From contig NZ_CP072827.1 in the NCBI RefSeq assembly GCF_017916255.1, forward strand, positions 3,100,001 to 3,164,000: 64,000 bases of DNA. Direction: 5' to 3'. Every line of letters begins with the position of its first letter. Within the stretch, counting starts at the first letter, position 1. The notes below the pieces were generated by a model. The model searched no databases. It was not told the DNA's origin and saw only the letters and a list, made by a program, of their open reading frames with translations. The position numbers and the translations under genes are program-made. Shown here piece by piece: positions 34,128 through 42,750 of this stretch. Source of the DNA: Streptomyces mobaraensis NBRC 13819 = DSM 40847. GTDB lineage: Bacteria > Actinomycetota > Actinomycetes > Streptomycetales > Streptomycetaceae.

Positions 34128-35030
34128 CTACATCTCCTCGGTGACGTACCTACGAAGCCAGTCCCGGAAGTCCGGTCCCAGGTCTTCACGTTCGCATGCC
34201 AGTCTGACAATGGCACGCAGATAGTCACCACGGTCACCGGTGTCATACCGGCGTCCCTTGAACACTACGCCGTGCACCGGTCCGCCGAGGCCCGGCTCGG
34301 CGGCGAGGGCCTGCAGGGCGTCGGTGAGCTGGATCTCGCCGCCGCGCCCCGGCGGGGTCTCCCGCAGCACGTCGAAGATCGCGGGGTCGAGGACGTAGCG
34401 GCCGATGACCGCGTAATTGCTGGGCGCCTCGGCCGGGTCGGGCTTCTCGACGAGCCCGGTGACCTCGACGACGTCCTCGGCGTCGGTGGGCTTGACCGCC
34501 GCGCAGCCGTAGAGGTGGACCTGGGACGGGTCGACCTCCAGCAGGGCGATCACACTGCCGCCGGAGCGCCGCTGGATGTCGACCATGCGGGAGAGCAGGG
34601 CGTCCCGCTCGTCGATCAGGTCGTCGCCGAGGAGGACGGCGAACGGCTCGTTGCCCACGTGCGGTGCGGCGCAGAGCACGGCGTGACCGAGGCCCTTGGG
34701 ATCGCCCTGCCGGACGTAGTGCATCGTCCCCAGGTTGCTGGACTCCTGCACCCGGGCGAGCCGGGAGGCGTCGCCCTTGCGGCGCAGGGCCTCCTCCAGC
34801 TCGTAGTTCCGGTCGAAGTGATCTTCCAGGGGGCGCTTGTTGCGGCCGGTGATCATCAGGACGTCCGTGAGGCCCGCGGCGACCGCTTCCTCGACCACGT
34901 ACTGGATGGCCGGCTTGTCGACGACCGGCAGCATTTCCTTGGGCGTGGCCTTCGTCGCCGGCAGGAACCGGGTTCCCAGGCCGGCGGCGGGAATGACAGC
35001 CTTGCTGATCCGAGGTCGCGCGTGAGTCAT
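34128..35030 (-). CDS. galU: UTP-glucose-1-phosphate uridylyltransferase
   Basis: 300 residues. AVIPAAGLGTRFLPATKATPKEMLP (nucleotide-binding motif, core GLGTRFLP) at the N-terminus, GLGHAVLCA, VLLGDDLIDE and VVEVTGLVEKP are the expected GalU blocks. It forms UDP-glucose from UTP and glucose-1-phosphate for trehalose, wall and capsule precursors. It is the first gene of the galU-moeA-moaC-mog-rimJ-sepX run. Its start at 35030 lies 81 bp from the divergent folate gene start, so the short gap must hold both promoters. Confidence 0.96.
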   Translation of the reverse strand: MTHARPRISKAVIPAAGLGTRFLPATKATPKEMLPVVDKPAIQYVVEEAVAAGLTDVLMITGRNKRPLEDHFDRNYELEEALRRKGDASRLARVQESSNLGTMHYVRQGDPKGLGHAVLCAAPHVGNEPFAVLLGDDLIDERDALLSRMVDIQRRSGGSVIALLEVDPSQVHLYGCAAVKPTDAEDVVEVTGLVEKPDPAEAPSNYAVIGRYVLDPAIFDVLRETPPGRGGEIQLTDALQALAAEPGLGGPVHGVVFKGRRYDTGDRGDYLRAIVRLACEREDLGPDFRDWLRRYVTEEM

Positions 35031-35111
35031 GGGGCGAACACTATCCGTTGCGAATGAGTGGAAGATGCGGCTCCACCGAGTATGAACCGAGAAAAGGAGT
35101 TTGTACGAACA

Positions 35112-35708
35112 ATGGGCACGGCAGATGGCGGCAAGACCGACTTGCGGCGAATTCTCCTGGACCGACGCGCGGCCCTGAGCCCCGGAACGATCGGGGCCGC
35201 GCAGGAGGCGCTGGGCCGGCGCGCGCTCGGCCTGCCCGAGCTCGCGGGCGCCGGAACGGTCGCCGCCTACGTCTCCGTCGGCCGCGAACCGGGCACCCGC
35301 GCCCTGCTGGAGCGCCTGCGCGACCGCGGCGTCCGGGTCCTGCTGCCCGTCCTGCTGCCCGACAACGATCTCGACTGGGGCCTCTACCGCGGCCCCGGCC
35401 ACCTCGCCAGGGCCGGCCGCGGACTGCTGGAACCGGACGGGCCCCGGCTCGGCCCCGACGCCGTCACCGAGGCGGACGCCGTGCTGCTGCCCGGCCTGGC
35501 GGTGGACGGCAGGGGCATGCGACTGGGGCGCGGGGGCGGCTCGTACGACCGCGTACTGGCGCGCCTGGAGCGCGCGGGCGCGACGCCCGCCCTCGTCGTG
35601 CTCCTCTACGACGACGAGGTGGTCGCGCGGGTCCCGGAGGAACCGCACGACCACCCCGTGCACGCGGTGGTCACCCCTGGCGGGGTGCGCCGCTTCGCGC
35701 CGGCCTGA
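35112..35708 (+). CDS. 5-formyltetrahydrofolate cyclo-ligase
   Basis: 198 residues. GREPGTRALLERLRDRGVRVLLP is the substrate/ATP region (core REPGTRALL), and LPGLAVDGRGMRLGRGGGSYDR is the diagnostic C-terminal motif (MRLGRGGGSYDR). It converts 5-formyl-THF to 5,10-methenyl-THF with ATP. The ATG at 35112 is thirteen bases after AAAGGAG; an in-frame ATG at 35082 has no ribosome site. It is divergent from galU. Confidence 0.92.
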   Translation: MGTADGGKTDLRRILLDRRAALSPGTIGAAQEALGRRALGLPELAGAGTVAAYVSVGREPGTRALLERLRDRGVRVLLPVLLPDNDLDWGLYRGPGHLARAGRGLLEPDGPRLGPDAVTEADAVLLPGLAVDGRGMRLGRGGGSYDRVLARLERAGATPALVVLLYDDEVVARVPEEPHDHPVHAVVTPGGVRRFAPA

Positions 35709-35745
35709 CCGGCGCCCGTTCACCTGGCGGAGGAGGGCACCGGCC

Positions 35746-38670
35746 TCACGGCGTGAGCGTGAGCGTGTTCTCCGACGCCTTCTTCACCGCGCCCGGAGTG
35801 AAGGCCCACGGCAGCAGCTCGCCCTTGGCCCACTTGTCCGTCTGGTCGTAGTAGTTGGCGTGGTAGGCGTGGCCGGACGCGCCGGTGAGGTTGATCCACC
35901 GGGACTTGTCCAGGTCCTCCAGGTTGACGACCATCCGCATGGACGGCACCCAGACCACGTCGTAGCCGCCCGCCGCGTTCCAGCCGGCCGCGTTGACGGC
36001 GGCCTCGCCGCCCGCCAGGTTCCAGGGCCCGCGGTTGAGCATCCACCGGACGATGGCGGGGCCCTCCTTGCCGAGCGTCTGGTTCTTCAGGTTGAGCTGG
36101 TGCAGCCGGCCCCAGCTCCAGGACGAGACGTCCTTGCCGAGCTTGGAGGTGAGCTCCCAGCGGGCGTCCTTCATGGCGCGGGCCAGCAGATCGTCGCGGT
36201 TCTTCGCGCCCTTGCGGCCGCTGGTCTTCCACCAGCCGTCGTCCGGCTTGTCGAGGATCGAGCGGACGACCTCGGTCCAGCGGTCGCCGCCGTCCGGCTG
36301 CGCCGCGTCCGGCTCGCGCTCGCCGCACTCGGTGACCAGGCGGGTCCTGCCGTTCAGGTCCTCCTTGGGACCGGAGTCGCGGGCCGGGGGCACCCGCAGG
36401 CACTGGCCCTTGACGCGCAGCTCCTTGGGGAGCTTGTTGCCGAAGGCGAGCTTGAGGGTGTTGCGCCAGACCGCGTTGAAGTAGGCGGCGGCGGCCGAGT
36501 CGGCGTCCTGCTTGTAGTCCCAGTCCTTCAGCAGGTCCTGGGCCTCGCGCAGGTACTTCGTCTCGCGCTCGTTGGGGCCCTTGAGGTTGATCTTGAGCAG
36601 GTAGGGCGTCAGGAGCTTGCCGATCTCGCTGGCGTTGTCCATCTGCATCTTCTGCATGTCCTCGGTCGAGATCTTCCCGCCGTCCTTGATCTTCGACTGG
36701 ATGAGCTCGGTGATGCGGTGGCTGCGGGTGCCGTAGCCCCAGTCCGTGGTGAGCGGAATCGGGTACTTCGGGTCGACGACGGCCTGGTTGGCGGTCACGA
36801 TGTAACCGCGCTTGGGGTTGTAGTCCCAGGGCAGCGCGGTGGAGGGGACGAATCCCTTCCACTGGTAGGACGGGTCCCAGCCGGGCGCCGGGAGGCGGCC
36901 GTCGTGCTTCTTGTTGCGCACGGGGATCTGCCCGGGGGCCTGGTAACCGATGTTGCCCTTGGTGTCCGCGTAGATCAGGTTCTGCGAGGGGACGGCGAAG
37001 TCGAACGCGGCCTTCCGGAACGACTCCCAGTCCGTGGCCCGGTTCAGCTCGAAGACCGCGTCCATCGACTTGCCCGGCTCCAGGGCGGTCCAGCGCAGCG
37101 CGACGGCGTAGCCCTCCGCGCGGTCGGGGGCCGCGCCCTTGACCGGTGCGTCCTGGCCGACCTTGCCCAGCTCGTCGTTGCGGTCGGAGACGAGCGGCCC
37201 GTTGTTGGTCTCGCGGATCGTGAACTCGCGGTCCTTGCCGCCGGCGACCTTCACGGTCTCCTTGCGGGTGTCGAGCTTCAGCTCCTTGCCGCCGTACTGG
37301 TACGTGCCGTCGGGGCTGACCTTCTCCAGGTAGAAGTCGGCGACGTCGGCGCCCAGGTTCGTCATGCCCCAGGCGATGTCCTTGTTGTGGCCGATGACGA
37401 CGCCGGGCATGCCCGCGAAGGTGTAGCCGGCCACGTCGTACGGGCACTGCTCACTGGTCTTGGTGCAGTGCAGGCCCATCTGGTACCAGACGGACGGCAG
37501 CTGCGGCGCGAGGTGCGGGTCGTTGGCCAGCAGCGGCTTGCCGGTGGTCGTGTACCGCCCCGAGACGACCCACGAGTTGGAGCCGATGCCGTTGCCGTTG
37601 GGGCCGAGCAGGGCCGGGAGCTTGTCGAGCGTCTTCGACAGCGAGGCCAGGCCGGTGCGCAGGCCACCGGCCGACGCGCCGCCCGTTCCCTTGCCGGGGA
37701 CGCCGCTGTTGGGAACGCCCTGCGTGCCTTGCGTGCCCTGCGTGCCCTGCGTGCCTCGGTTGCCTTGCGTGCCGGGTGTGCCCTGGGTTCCGGGCGCGCC
37801 CTGCGTGCCCCGGCCGCCGGGCGTCCCCTGGGTCCCCTGGGTCCCCTGAGTACCCTGCGTCCCCTGCCCGCTGGTCTGCGACGACGAGGACGGCGTGCCC
37901 TTGGGGTCGAAGGTCTTGCCGGCCGCGTCATAGGCGCCGCCCTCGACGATCGGCTTGTTCCGGTCGTACGGGTACGCCGGGTAGAGCTGCTCGATCTGCC
38001 GCGGGCTCAGCCGGGTCGCGGCGAGCGAGCGGTCGATCTCGTCGCGCATGTTGGCCCGCAGGTCCCAGGCCATCGCCTTCAGCCAGGCGACGGAGTCGAC
38101 CGGCGTCCACTTCTCCGGCTTGTAGTCGTTCTCGAACTCCAGGGCCGCGTACTCCACCGACAGCGACTTGCCCTTGTGGTCGGCGAGATAGGCGTTGACA
38201 CCGTCCGAGTACGCCTGGAGGTACTTCTTGGTCTCCGGCGACAGCTTGCTGTCGTATTCCTTCTGCGCGGTCCTGCGCCAGCCCATCGTGCGGACGAAGG
38301 CGTCGGTCTCCACCTGCCCGGAGCCGAACATCTCGGAGAGCCGTCCGGCCGTCAGGTGCCGCCGGACGTCCATCTCCCAGAAGCGGTCCTGCGCCTGGAC
38401 GAAGCCCTGGGCGCGGAACAGGTCCTCGGCGTTGTCCGCGTAGACCTGAGGGATCCCGTTGCCGTCCCGCTCGACCTTGACCTGACTCTTCAGTCCCTTG
38501 AGCGCGAGCGTTCCGGACGTCTCCGGGAACGAGGCGCGCACGGTACTGACGCCCCAGTACGCCCCGAATCCGACACCTGCCACGAGCAGCAGCACGAGGC
38601 TGATCACGAGCAGGCGAGCGCGTCGTCCCTTCTTTTTCTTGCCGGAAGGGCCGGTGTTGTTGGGGGGCAT
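35746..38670 (-). CDS. Penicillin-acylase-family hydrolase with GTQ-repeat linker
   Basis: 974 residues from ATG 38670 (AAGGACAG upstream). A membrane anchor/signal at about 18-40 follows a Lys/Arg cluster. The Ntn-hydrolase alpha chain comes next (DRFWEMDVRRHLTAGRLSE), a linker, then the beta chain beginning at the autocleavage pair Gly363-Ser364 in GNGIGSNSWVVSG. Ser364 is the likely nucleophile; NDPHLAPQLPS and EAYAVALRW-type blocks follow. Linker residues 270-318 are a Gly-Thr-Gln/Gly-x-Gln repeat right where the propeptide lies. The family cleaves amide bonds such as acyl-homoserine lactones or penicillins; the substrate is unknown. It is cell-envelope located. Confidence 0.92.
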   Translation of the reverse strand: MPPNNTGPSGKKKKGRRARLLVISLVLLLVAGVGFGAYWGVSTVRASFPETSGTLALKGLKSQVKVERDGNGIPQVYADNAEDLFRAQGFVQAQDRFWEMDVRRHLTAGRLSEMFGSGQVETDAFVRTMGWRRTAQKEYDSKLSPETKKYLQAYSDGVNAYLADHKGKSLSVEYAALEFENDYKPEKWTPVDSVAWLKAMAWDLRANMRDEIDRSLAATRLSPRQIEQLYPAYPYDRNKPIVEGGAYDAAGKTFDPKGTPSSSSQTSGQGTQGTQGTQGTQGTPGGRGTQGAPGTQGTPGTQGNRGTQGTQGTQGTQGVPNSGVPGKGTGGASAGGLRTGLASLSKTLDKLPALLGPNGNGIGSNSWVVSGRYTTTGKPLLANDPHLAPQLPSVWYQMGLHCTKTSEQCPYDVAGYTFAGMPGVVIGHNKDIAWGMTNLGADVADFYLEKVSPDGTYQYGGKELKLDTRKETVKVAGGKDREFTIRETNNGPLVSDRNDELGKVGQDAPVKGAAPDRAEGYAVALRWTALEPGKSMDAVFELNRATDWESFRKAAFDFAVPSQNLIYADTKGNIGYQAPGQIPVRNKKHDGRLPAPGWDPSYQWKGFVPSTALPWDYNPKRGYIVTANQAVVDPKYPIPLTTDWGYGTRSHRITELIQSKIKDGGKISTEDMQKMQMDNASEIGKLLTPYLLKINLKGPNERETKYLREAQDLLKDWDYKQDADSAAAAYFNAVWRNTLKLAFGNKLPKELRVKGQCLRVPPARDSGPKEDLNGRTRLVTECGEREPDAAQPDGGDRWTEVVRSILDKPDDGWWKTSGRKGAKNRDDLLARAMKDARWELTSKLGKDVSSWSWGRLHQLNLKNQTLGKEGPAIVRWMLNRGPWNLAGGEAAVNAAGWNAAGGYDVVWVPSMRMVVNLEDLDKSRWINLTGASGHAYHANYYDQTDKWAKGELLPWAFTPGAVKKASENTLTLTP
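37717..37863 (-). repeat. GTQ-encoding tandem repeat within the acylase gene
   Basis: Direct 9-base units (GTGCCCTGC or GGTCCCCTG type on the plus strand) encode Gly-Thr-Gln runs at protein residues 270-318. Copies are interrupted by PGG/APG/NRG triplets. This looks like a recent slippage expansion in a disordered linker. Confidence 0.8.
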
Positions 38671-38892
38671 CGCTGTCCTTCGCGGGGCCGGGTGGTCCTG
38701 GAGTGCTGGAAGCAACCATAGGCGCAGGGCGCCCGGCGACCCGACGCGGAGTCGTCGCGGGGGCCGGGCGTGACCGTTCCGAACAGCCGCCGGGGGTGGT
38801 CCGTCCGACGTGCCGAGGTGGTCCCGTGGGGGTTCGCCCACCCTCGTCCCGACCGGACGGCGTTAAGAACCCGTAAAATATTAGGAGAGGCA

Positions 38893-38961
38893 ATGAAGTT
38901 CCGGTCGTTCGTAGGAAGGCGTTCGCAGGAACGTTCCTTCAGACAACGGCCGGAGTCCTAG
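38893..38961 (+). CDS. 22-codon upstream ORF of antiporter
   Basis: ATG 38893 follows AGGAGAGG at the ideal distance. The product MKFRSFVGRRSQERSFRQRP plus two residues is basic. It ends at TAG 38959-38961, only 15 bases before the antiporter's CTG start. A hairpin built from GAAGGCGTTC (38915-38924) and GAACGTTCCTTC (38929-38940) lies inside it. A role as a regulatory leader for the poorly initiating CTG gene is plausible. The ORF may be coincidental. Confidence 0.45.
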   Translation: MKFRSFVGRRSQERSFRQRPES

Positions 38962-38976
38962 TGATGGGAGCGGCCC

Positions 38977-40689
38977 CTGACTGTCCACCACCTCAACGAA
39001 CTCCTGCTCATCTGCTCGCTCGTCCTGCTCGTCGCGGTGGCGGCGGTACGGGTCTCCTCCCGGAGCGGGCTGCCCAGTCTGCTCGTCTACCTCGGCATCG
39101 GCGTCGCGATAGGACAGGACGGCATCGGCGTCTCGTTCAATGACGTCGGCCTGACCCAGGTCATCGGTTACGCGGCCCTCGTGGTGATCCTGGCCGAGGG
39201 CGGTCTCGGCACCAAGTGGCAGGAGATCAAGCCCGCCCTGCCCGCCGCCGCGGTCCTCTCCACCTTCGGCGTCGCGGTGAGCGTGGGGGTCACCGCGACC
39301 GCCGCCCACTACCTCGCCGGAGTGGACTGGCGGCAGTCCCTGATCATCGGTGCGGTGGTGTCGTCGACGGACGCCGCGGCCGTCTTCTCCGTCCTGCGGA
39401 ACGTTCCCCTCCCCGCCCGGCTCACCGGCGTCCTGGAGGCGGAGTCCGGCTTCAACGACGCTCCCGTCGTCATCCTCGTCGTCGCCTTCTCGGCCGCCGG
39501 ACCGGTCGAGCACTGGTACCTGCTCCTGGGCGAGATCGCCCTCGAACTGGCCATCGGCGCGGCCGTCGGCCTCGCCATCGGCTTCCTCGGCGCGTACGGC
39601 ATGCGGCACGTGGCCCTGCCCGCCTCCGGCCTCTACCCGATCGCCGTGATGGCCATCGCCACCATCGCGTACGCCGGCGGCGCGCTGGCCCACGGCTCCG
39701 GCTTCCTGGCCGTCTACCTCGCCGCGCTGATACTGGGGAACGCCAAGCTGCCCCACTGGCCGGCCACCCGCGGCTTCGCCGAAGGGCTCGGCTGGATCGC
39801 GCAGATCGGGATGTTCGTCCTGCTCGGCCTGCTGGTCACGCCGCACGAACTCGGTGACGACATCGTCCCCGCGCTCGTCGTCGGCCTGGTCCTGACGGTG
39901 ATCGCGCGGCCGGTCTCCGTCTACCTCAGCACGGCGCCGTTCCGCACTCCCTGGCGGGAGAAGGCGCTCCTCTCCTGGGCCGGGCTGCGCGGTGCGGTGC
40001 CGATCGTGCTCGCCACCATCCCGATGGTGGCGGCGGTCCCCGACAGCCGGCGGATCTTCAACATCGTCTTCGTGCTGGTGATCGTCTACACCCTGGTCCA
40101 GGGGCCGACGCTGCCCTGGCTGGCCCGCCGCCTCGACCTGGGCGAGACCGAGGCCCTGGACCTGGGGATCGAATCCGCGCCCCTGGAGCGGCTGCGCGGC
40201 CACCTGCTGTCGGTGGGCGTCCCCGAGGGCTCGAAGATGCACGGCGTCGAGGTCTCCGAACTGCGGCTGCCGGCCGGCTCGGCCGTCACGCTCGTGGTGC
40301 GGGACGGGGCGAGCTTCGTCCCGGCCCCGTCGACCGTCCTGCGGTACGGGGACGAACTGCTGGTCGTGGCCACGGACCCGGTGCGGGACGCGGCCGAGAA
40401 GCGGCTGCGCGCGGTCGGCGAGGGCGGCAAGCTGGCCGGGTGGCTGGGGACGGGGTCGGGCACGGCCTCCGTTCCGGCCCCGGCCTCGGCCTCGGCTTCG
40501 ACCTCCGGGAAGGGGAAGCGGAAGACGGAGGCCGGCCGGAAGGCCGGGGCCCCGGGGAAAGCCGCCGAGCGGAGTCCGGGGGCGGTGGCCCGTACCGGTA
40601 CCGGCGGAAGCGGCGCCGCCGGAAGCGGAACCGATTCCTCAGGGAAAAGCGTGCGGAAGCGAGCGCCAGGTATGGTAGGGAGGAAGTAG
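38977..40689 (+). CDS. Cation/proton antiporter, CPA1 family with C-terminal TrkA_C domain
   Basis: 570 residues. About 12 membrane segments with the SGFNDAPVVILVV motif (the ND antiport signature) and GLRGAVPIVLAT late in the membrane domain. From about residue 395 a TrkA_C-like cytoplasmic domain (KMHGVEVSELRLPAGSAVTLV) precedes an Ala/Gly/Lys-rich low-complexity tail. The most likely start is CTG 38977, giving TVHHLNELLL; GGGAG is upstream and the ORF is closed by TGA at 38962. GTG 39037 would cut the first helix. It resembles K+/H+ or Na+/H+ NhaP2-type antiporters regulating ion balance. Confidence 0.88.
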   Translation: MTVHHLNELLLICSLVLLVAVAAVRVSSRSGLPSLLVYLGIGVAIGQDGIGVSFNDVGLTQVIGYAALVVILAEGGLGTKWQEIKPALPAAAVLSTFGVAVSVGVTATAAHYLAGVDWRQSLIIGAVVSSTDAAAVFSVLRNVPLPARLTGVLEAESGFNDAPVVILVVAFSAAGPVEHWYLLLGEIALELAIGAAVGLAIGFLGAYGMRHVALPASGLYPIAVMAIATIAYAGGALAHGSGFLAVYLAALILGNAKLPHWPATRGFAEGLGWIAQIGMFVLLGLLVTPHELGDDIVPALVVGLVLTVIARPVSVYLSTAPFRTPWREKALLSWAGLRGAVPIVLATIPMVAAVPDSRRIFNIVFVLVIVYTLVQGPTLPWLARRLDLGETEALDLGIESAPLERLRGHLLSVGVPEGSKMHGVEVSELRLPAGSAVTLVVRDGASFVPAPSTVLRYGDELLVVATDPVRDAAEKRLRAVGEGGKLAGWLGTGSGTASVPAPASASASTSGKGKRKTEAGRKAGAPGKAAERSPGAVARTGTGGSGAAGSGTDSSGKSVRKRAPGMVGRK

Positions 40690-40703
40690 GTTCTTCGTAT
40701 GAT

Positions 40704-40723
40704 CCTCCGGCTGGTGCCGGAGG
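40704..40723 (+). terminator. Hairpin after the antiporter gene
   Basis: CCTCCGGC (40704-40711) and GCCGGAGG (40716-40723) flank a TGGT loop, 15 bases after the stop. The downstream sequence repeats GGCCGGAGG and later has a CTTTTCC stretch. A plausible terminator, with moderate strength. Confidence 0.5.
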
Positions 40724-40965
40724 CCCCTGCGGGTACGCCCCCACGGGCCGGAGGACCTGCTCTTTTCCGTATCACTACCGAACAACACCGAACCATCTCT
40801 GCCTGATGCAGAGCTGGCGCGACCGCACGGCGGCCGTGGCCGCGATTCACGAGGCGGCCGGATCGGCATCTACCACGGTCCTGCGCGAGAGGACAGCTCT
40901 CGGCGCGCTCCGTGACGGCTTTCCCCGTACGGGGCGTGCTACCAGGCGGCGGAAAGGCAAGGGCC

Positions 40966-42246
40966 GTGGAGACCACGGTCAATGACTCCGCCGGGGCCCG
41001 TCCCGGGTACGGCAGGCTGCTGCGCACACGCGGCGCCTGGACGTTCCTGCTCCCCGGCTTCCTGGCCCGGCAGCCGTTCGCGATGCTGACCATCGGGATC
41101 CTGCTGCTCGTCCAGAACACCACCGGCTCGTACACCACGGCCGGTGCCGTCTCGGCGACGGCCGGCGTCTCGATGGCGCTGTTCGCCCCGCAGAGCGGCA
41201 AGCTCGCGGACCGCTTCGGGCAGGCCGCGGTGCTGCTCCCCGGCATCGTGGTGCACGCCGCGGCGATCTCGCTGCTCATCACGTTGGCGCTGTCCCACGC
41301 GCCGCTGTGGGCGCTGTTCGTGGCGGCCGTGCCCGCCGGTGCGTCCACCCCGCAGATCGGTCCGATGGTGCGGGCCCGCTGGGCGGCCAAGCTGGAGGGC
41401 TCGCCGCTGATGGCGACCTCGGCGGCCTTCGAGTCCGTGACGGACGAGTTCACGTTCGTGATCGGTCCGGTGCTGGCCACCGCGCTCTGCACCGGCGTCC
41501 ACGCGTCGGCCGGTCTGATCGCCGAGGCGGTCCTCACGGTCGTCGGCGGCGTCCTGTTCGCCACCCAGCGCCGCACCCAGCCGGAGCCCGGCCGCACCGC
41601 GGCGGGCAGCCGGCAGAAGGGCTCCTCCGCCCTGTCGGTGCCGGGTGTCCGCGTGCTGATCTTCGCCTTCCTGGGCATCGGCTCGGTCTTCGGCGGCATG
41701 CAGATGTCGCTGACCGCCTTCACCAAGGAGATCGGCGAGCCGGGCATCAACGGTCTGCTCTACGGCGCCTTCGCGGCCGGGAACATGATCGCGGGCATCA
41801 TCTGCGGCACCGTCGCCTGGCGCAGCACCCCGCAGCGCCGGCTGCTCGCCGCGTACCCGCTGCTGGCGCTGGCCACGACGCCCCTGTGGGCGGTGCACGC
41901 GGTGCCGCTGCTGGGCGGGCTCGGCCTGGTCGTGGGCCTGTGCATCGCCCCGGCACTGATCACCGGCTACACACTGGTCGAGTCGCTCGTCCCGGCGGGC
42001 TCCCGAACGGAGGCGTTCACCTGGCTGACCGGCGCCGTGGGCCTGGGCCAGGCCGCCGGCTCCACGGTGGCCGGGCGCCTGGTGGACTCGCACAGCGCCA
42101 GTACCGGCTTCCTGGTCCCGCTGTGCGGCACCACGCTGGCACTGGTGGTGCTGCTGGCGCTGCGCAACCGGCTCGCCCCGGAGGCCGCCGCGTCGCGGAT
42201 CGTCGAGCGTGGGGTCGGTCACCGCGAGCCCGTCTCGGTGGACTGA
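40966..42246 (+). CDS. MFS transporter
   Basis: 426 residues from GTG 40966. Twelve hydrophobic segments can be counted, with the MFS loop [10 protein letters not shown] between helices 2 and 3 (G-x-x-x-D-R). The N-terminal [18 protein letters not shown] is typical of one actinomycete drug-efflux/unknown-substrate group. The ribosome site (GGAAAGG) is ordinary; GTG 40912 would add 18 residues lacking typical structure. No regulator is adjacent. The substrate is unknown. Confidence 0.87.
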   Translation: METTVNDSAGARPGYGRLLRTRGAWTFLLPGFLARQPFAMLTIGILLLVQNTTGSYTTAGAVSATAGVSMALFAPQSGKLADRFGQAAVLLPGIVVHAAAISLLITLALSHAPLWALFVAAVPAGASTPQIGPMVRARWAAKLEGSPLMATSAAFESVTDEFTFVIGPVLATALCTGVHASAGLIAEAVLTVVGGVLFATQRRTQPEPGRTAAGSRQKGSSALSVPGVRVLIFAFLGIGSVFGGMQMSLTAFTKEIGEPGINGLLYGAFAAGNMIAGIICGTVAWRSTPQRRLLAAYPLLALATTPLWAVHAVPLLGGLGLVVGLCIAPALITGYTLVESLVPAGSRTEAFTWLTGAVGLGQAAGSTVAGRLVDSHSASTGFLVPLCGTTLALVVLLALRNRLAPEAAASRIVERGVGHREPVSVD

Positions 42247-42252
42247 GACGCC

Positions 42253-42278
42253 GGAATACTGCACTATGGAGCATCGTT
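42253..42278 (+). promoter_or_regulatory. SigR-type promoter of fmdB
   Basis: GGAAT (42253-42257), exactly 18 bp, then GTT (42276-42278) is the known SigR consensus GGAAT-N18-GTT. The GTT overlaps the first bases of the CIRCE motif. Transcription would begin near 42285. Confidence 0.65.
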
Positions 42279-42303
42279 AGCACTCATTGAGTGAGAGTGC
42301 CAG
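42277..42303. promoter_or_regulatory. CIRCE element (HrcA operator)
   Basis: TTAGCACTC (42277-42285), a 9-bp spacer, then GAGTGCCAG (42295-42303). The left arm and the N9 spacing are exact against TTAGCACTC-N9-GAGTGCTAA, and the right arm matches at 7 of 9. It ends against the AGGAGG of fmdB. In streptomycetes CIRCE is known at the groEL genes; binding of HrcA here is inferred. Confidence 0.75.
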
Positions 42304-42311
42304 GAGGAGAA

Positions 42312-42629
42312 GTGCCGACTTACCAGTACCAGTGCACCGAGTGCGGCGAGGGCCTTGAGGCGGTGCAGAAGTTCACCGACGACGCGTTGACCGTGTGCCC
42401 CAGCTGCGACGGACGCCTGAAGAAGGTGTTCTCGGCCGTCGGCATCGTGTTCAAGGGCTCCGGCTTCTACCGGAACGACAGCCGCGGCTCGTCGTCCAGC
42501 AGCACGCCGGCGTCGTCGTCCTCGAAGACGTCCTCGTCCTCGTCTTCGACCGCCTCGTCCACGTCGTCGACGAGCGGCTCGTCCTCGTCGGGCAGCGGTT
42601 CGACGGCCACGACGTCGTCCGCCGCCTGA
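42312..42629 (+). CDS. fmdB: FmdB-family zinc-ribbon protein
   Basis: 105 residues from GTG 42312 with AGGAGGAG just upstream. The first 55 residues are an FmdB zinc ribbon: YQYQCTECG and VCPSCDGRLKK give a C-x2-C ... C-x2-C site. Residues from about 58 onward are almost purely Ser/Thr/Gly. The molecular role of the family is uncertain; zinc-binding cofactor or regulatory functions have been suggested. The SigR-type promoter and CIRCE immediately upstream imply induction by thiol oxidation and heat, unusual for this gene. The strong hairpin at 42655 ends the transcript. Confidence 0.88.
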   Translation: MPTYQYQCTECGEGLEAVQKFTDDALTVCPSCDGRLKKVFSAVGIVFKGSGFYRNDSRGSSSSSTPASSSSKTSSSSSSTASSTSSTSGSSSSGSGSTATTSSAA

Positions 42630-42654
42630 GGCACTCACTCAACCGGACAGCTCA

Positions 42655-42697
42655 CACGGAGCCCGTCGCCCCCGCAGAGGGGGCGGCGGGCTCCGTG
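42655..42697 (+). terminator. Strong hairpin after fmdB
   Basis: A 19-bp stem with one wobble (42655-42673 with 42679-42697) and a five-base GCAGA loop, 25 bases after the stop. The mtnP gene begins 53 bases later, so it isolates fmdB. Confidence 0.8.
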
Positions 42698-42750
42698 TCG
42701 TGTTCCGCCAGGCCCGGTGCGCGCGCGGGGTGCGCGGCTAGGGTGACGCC

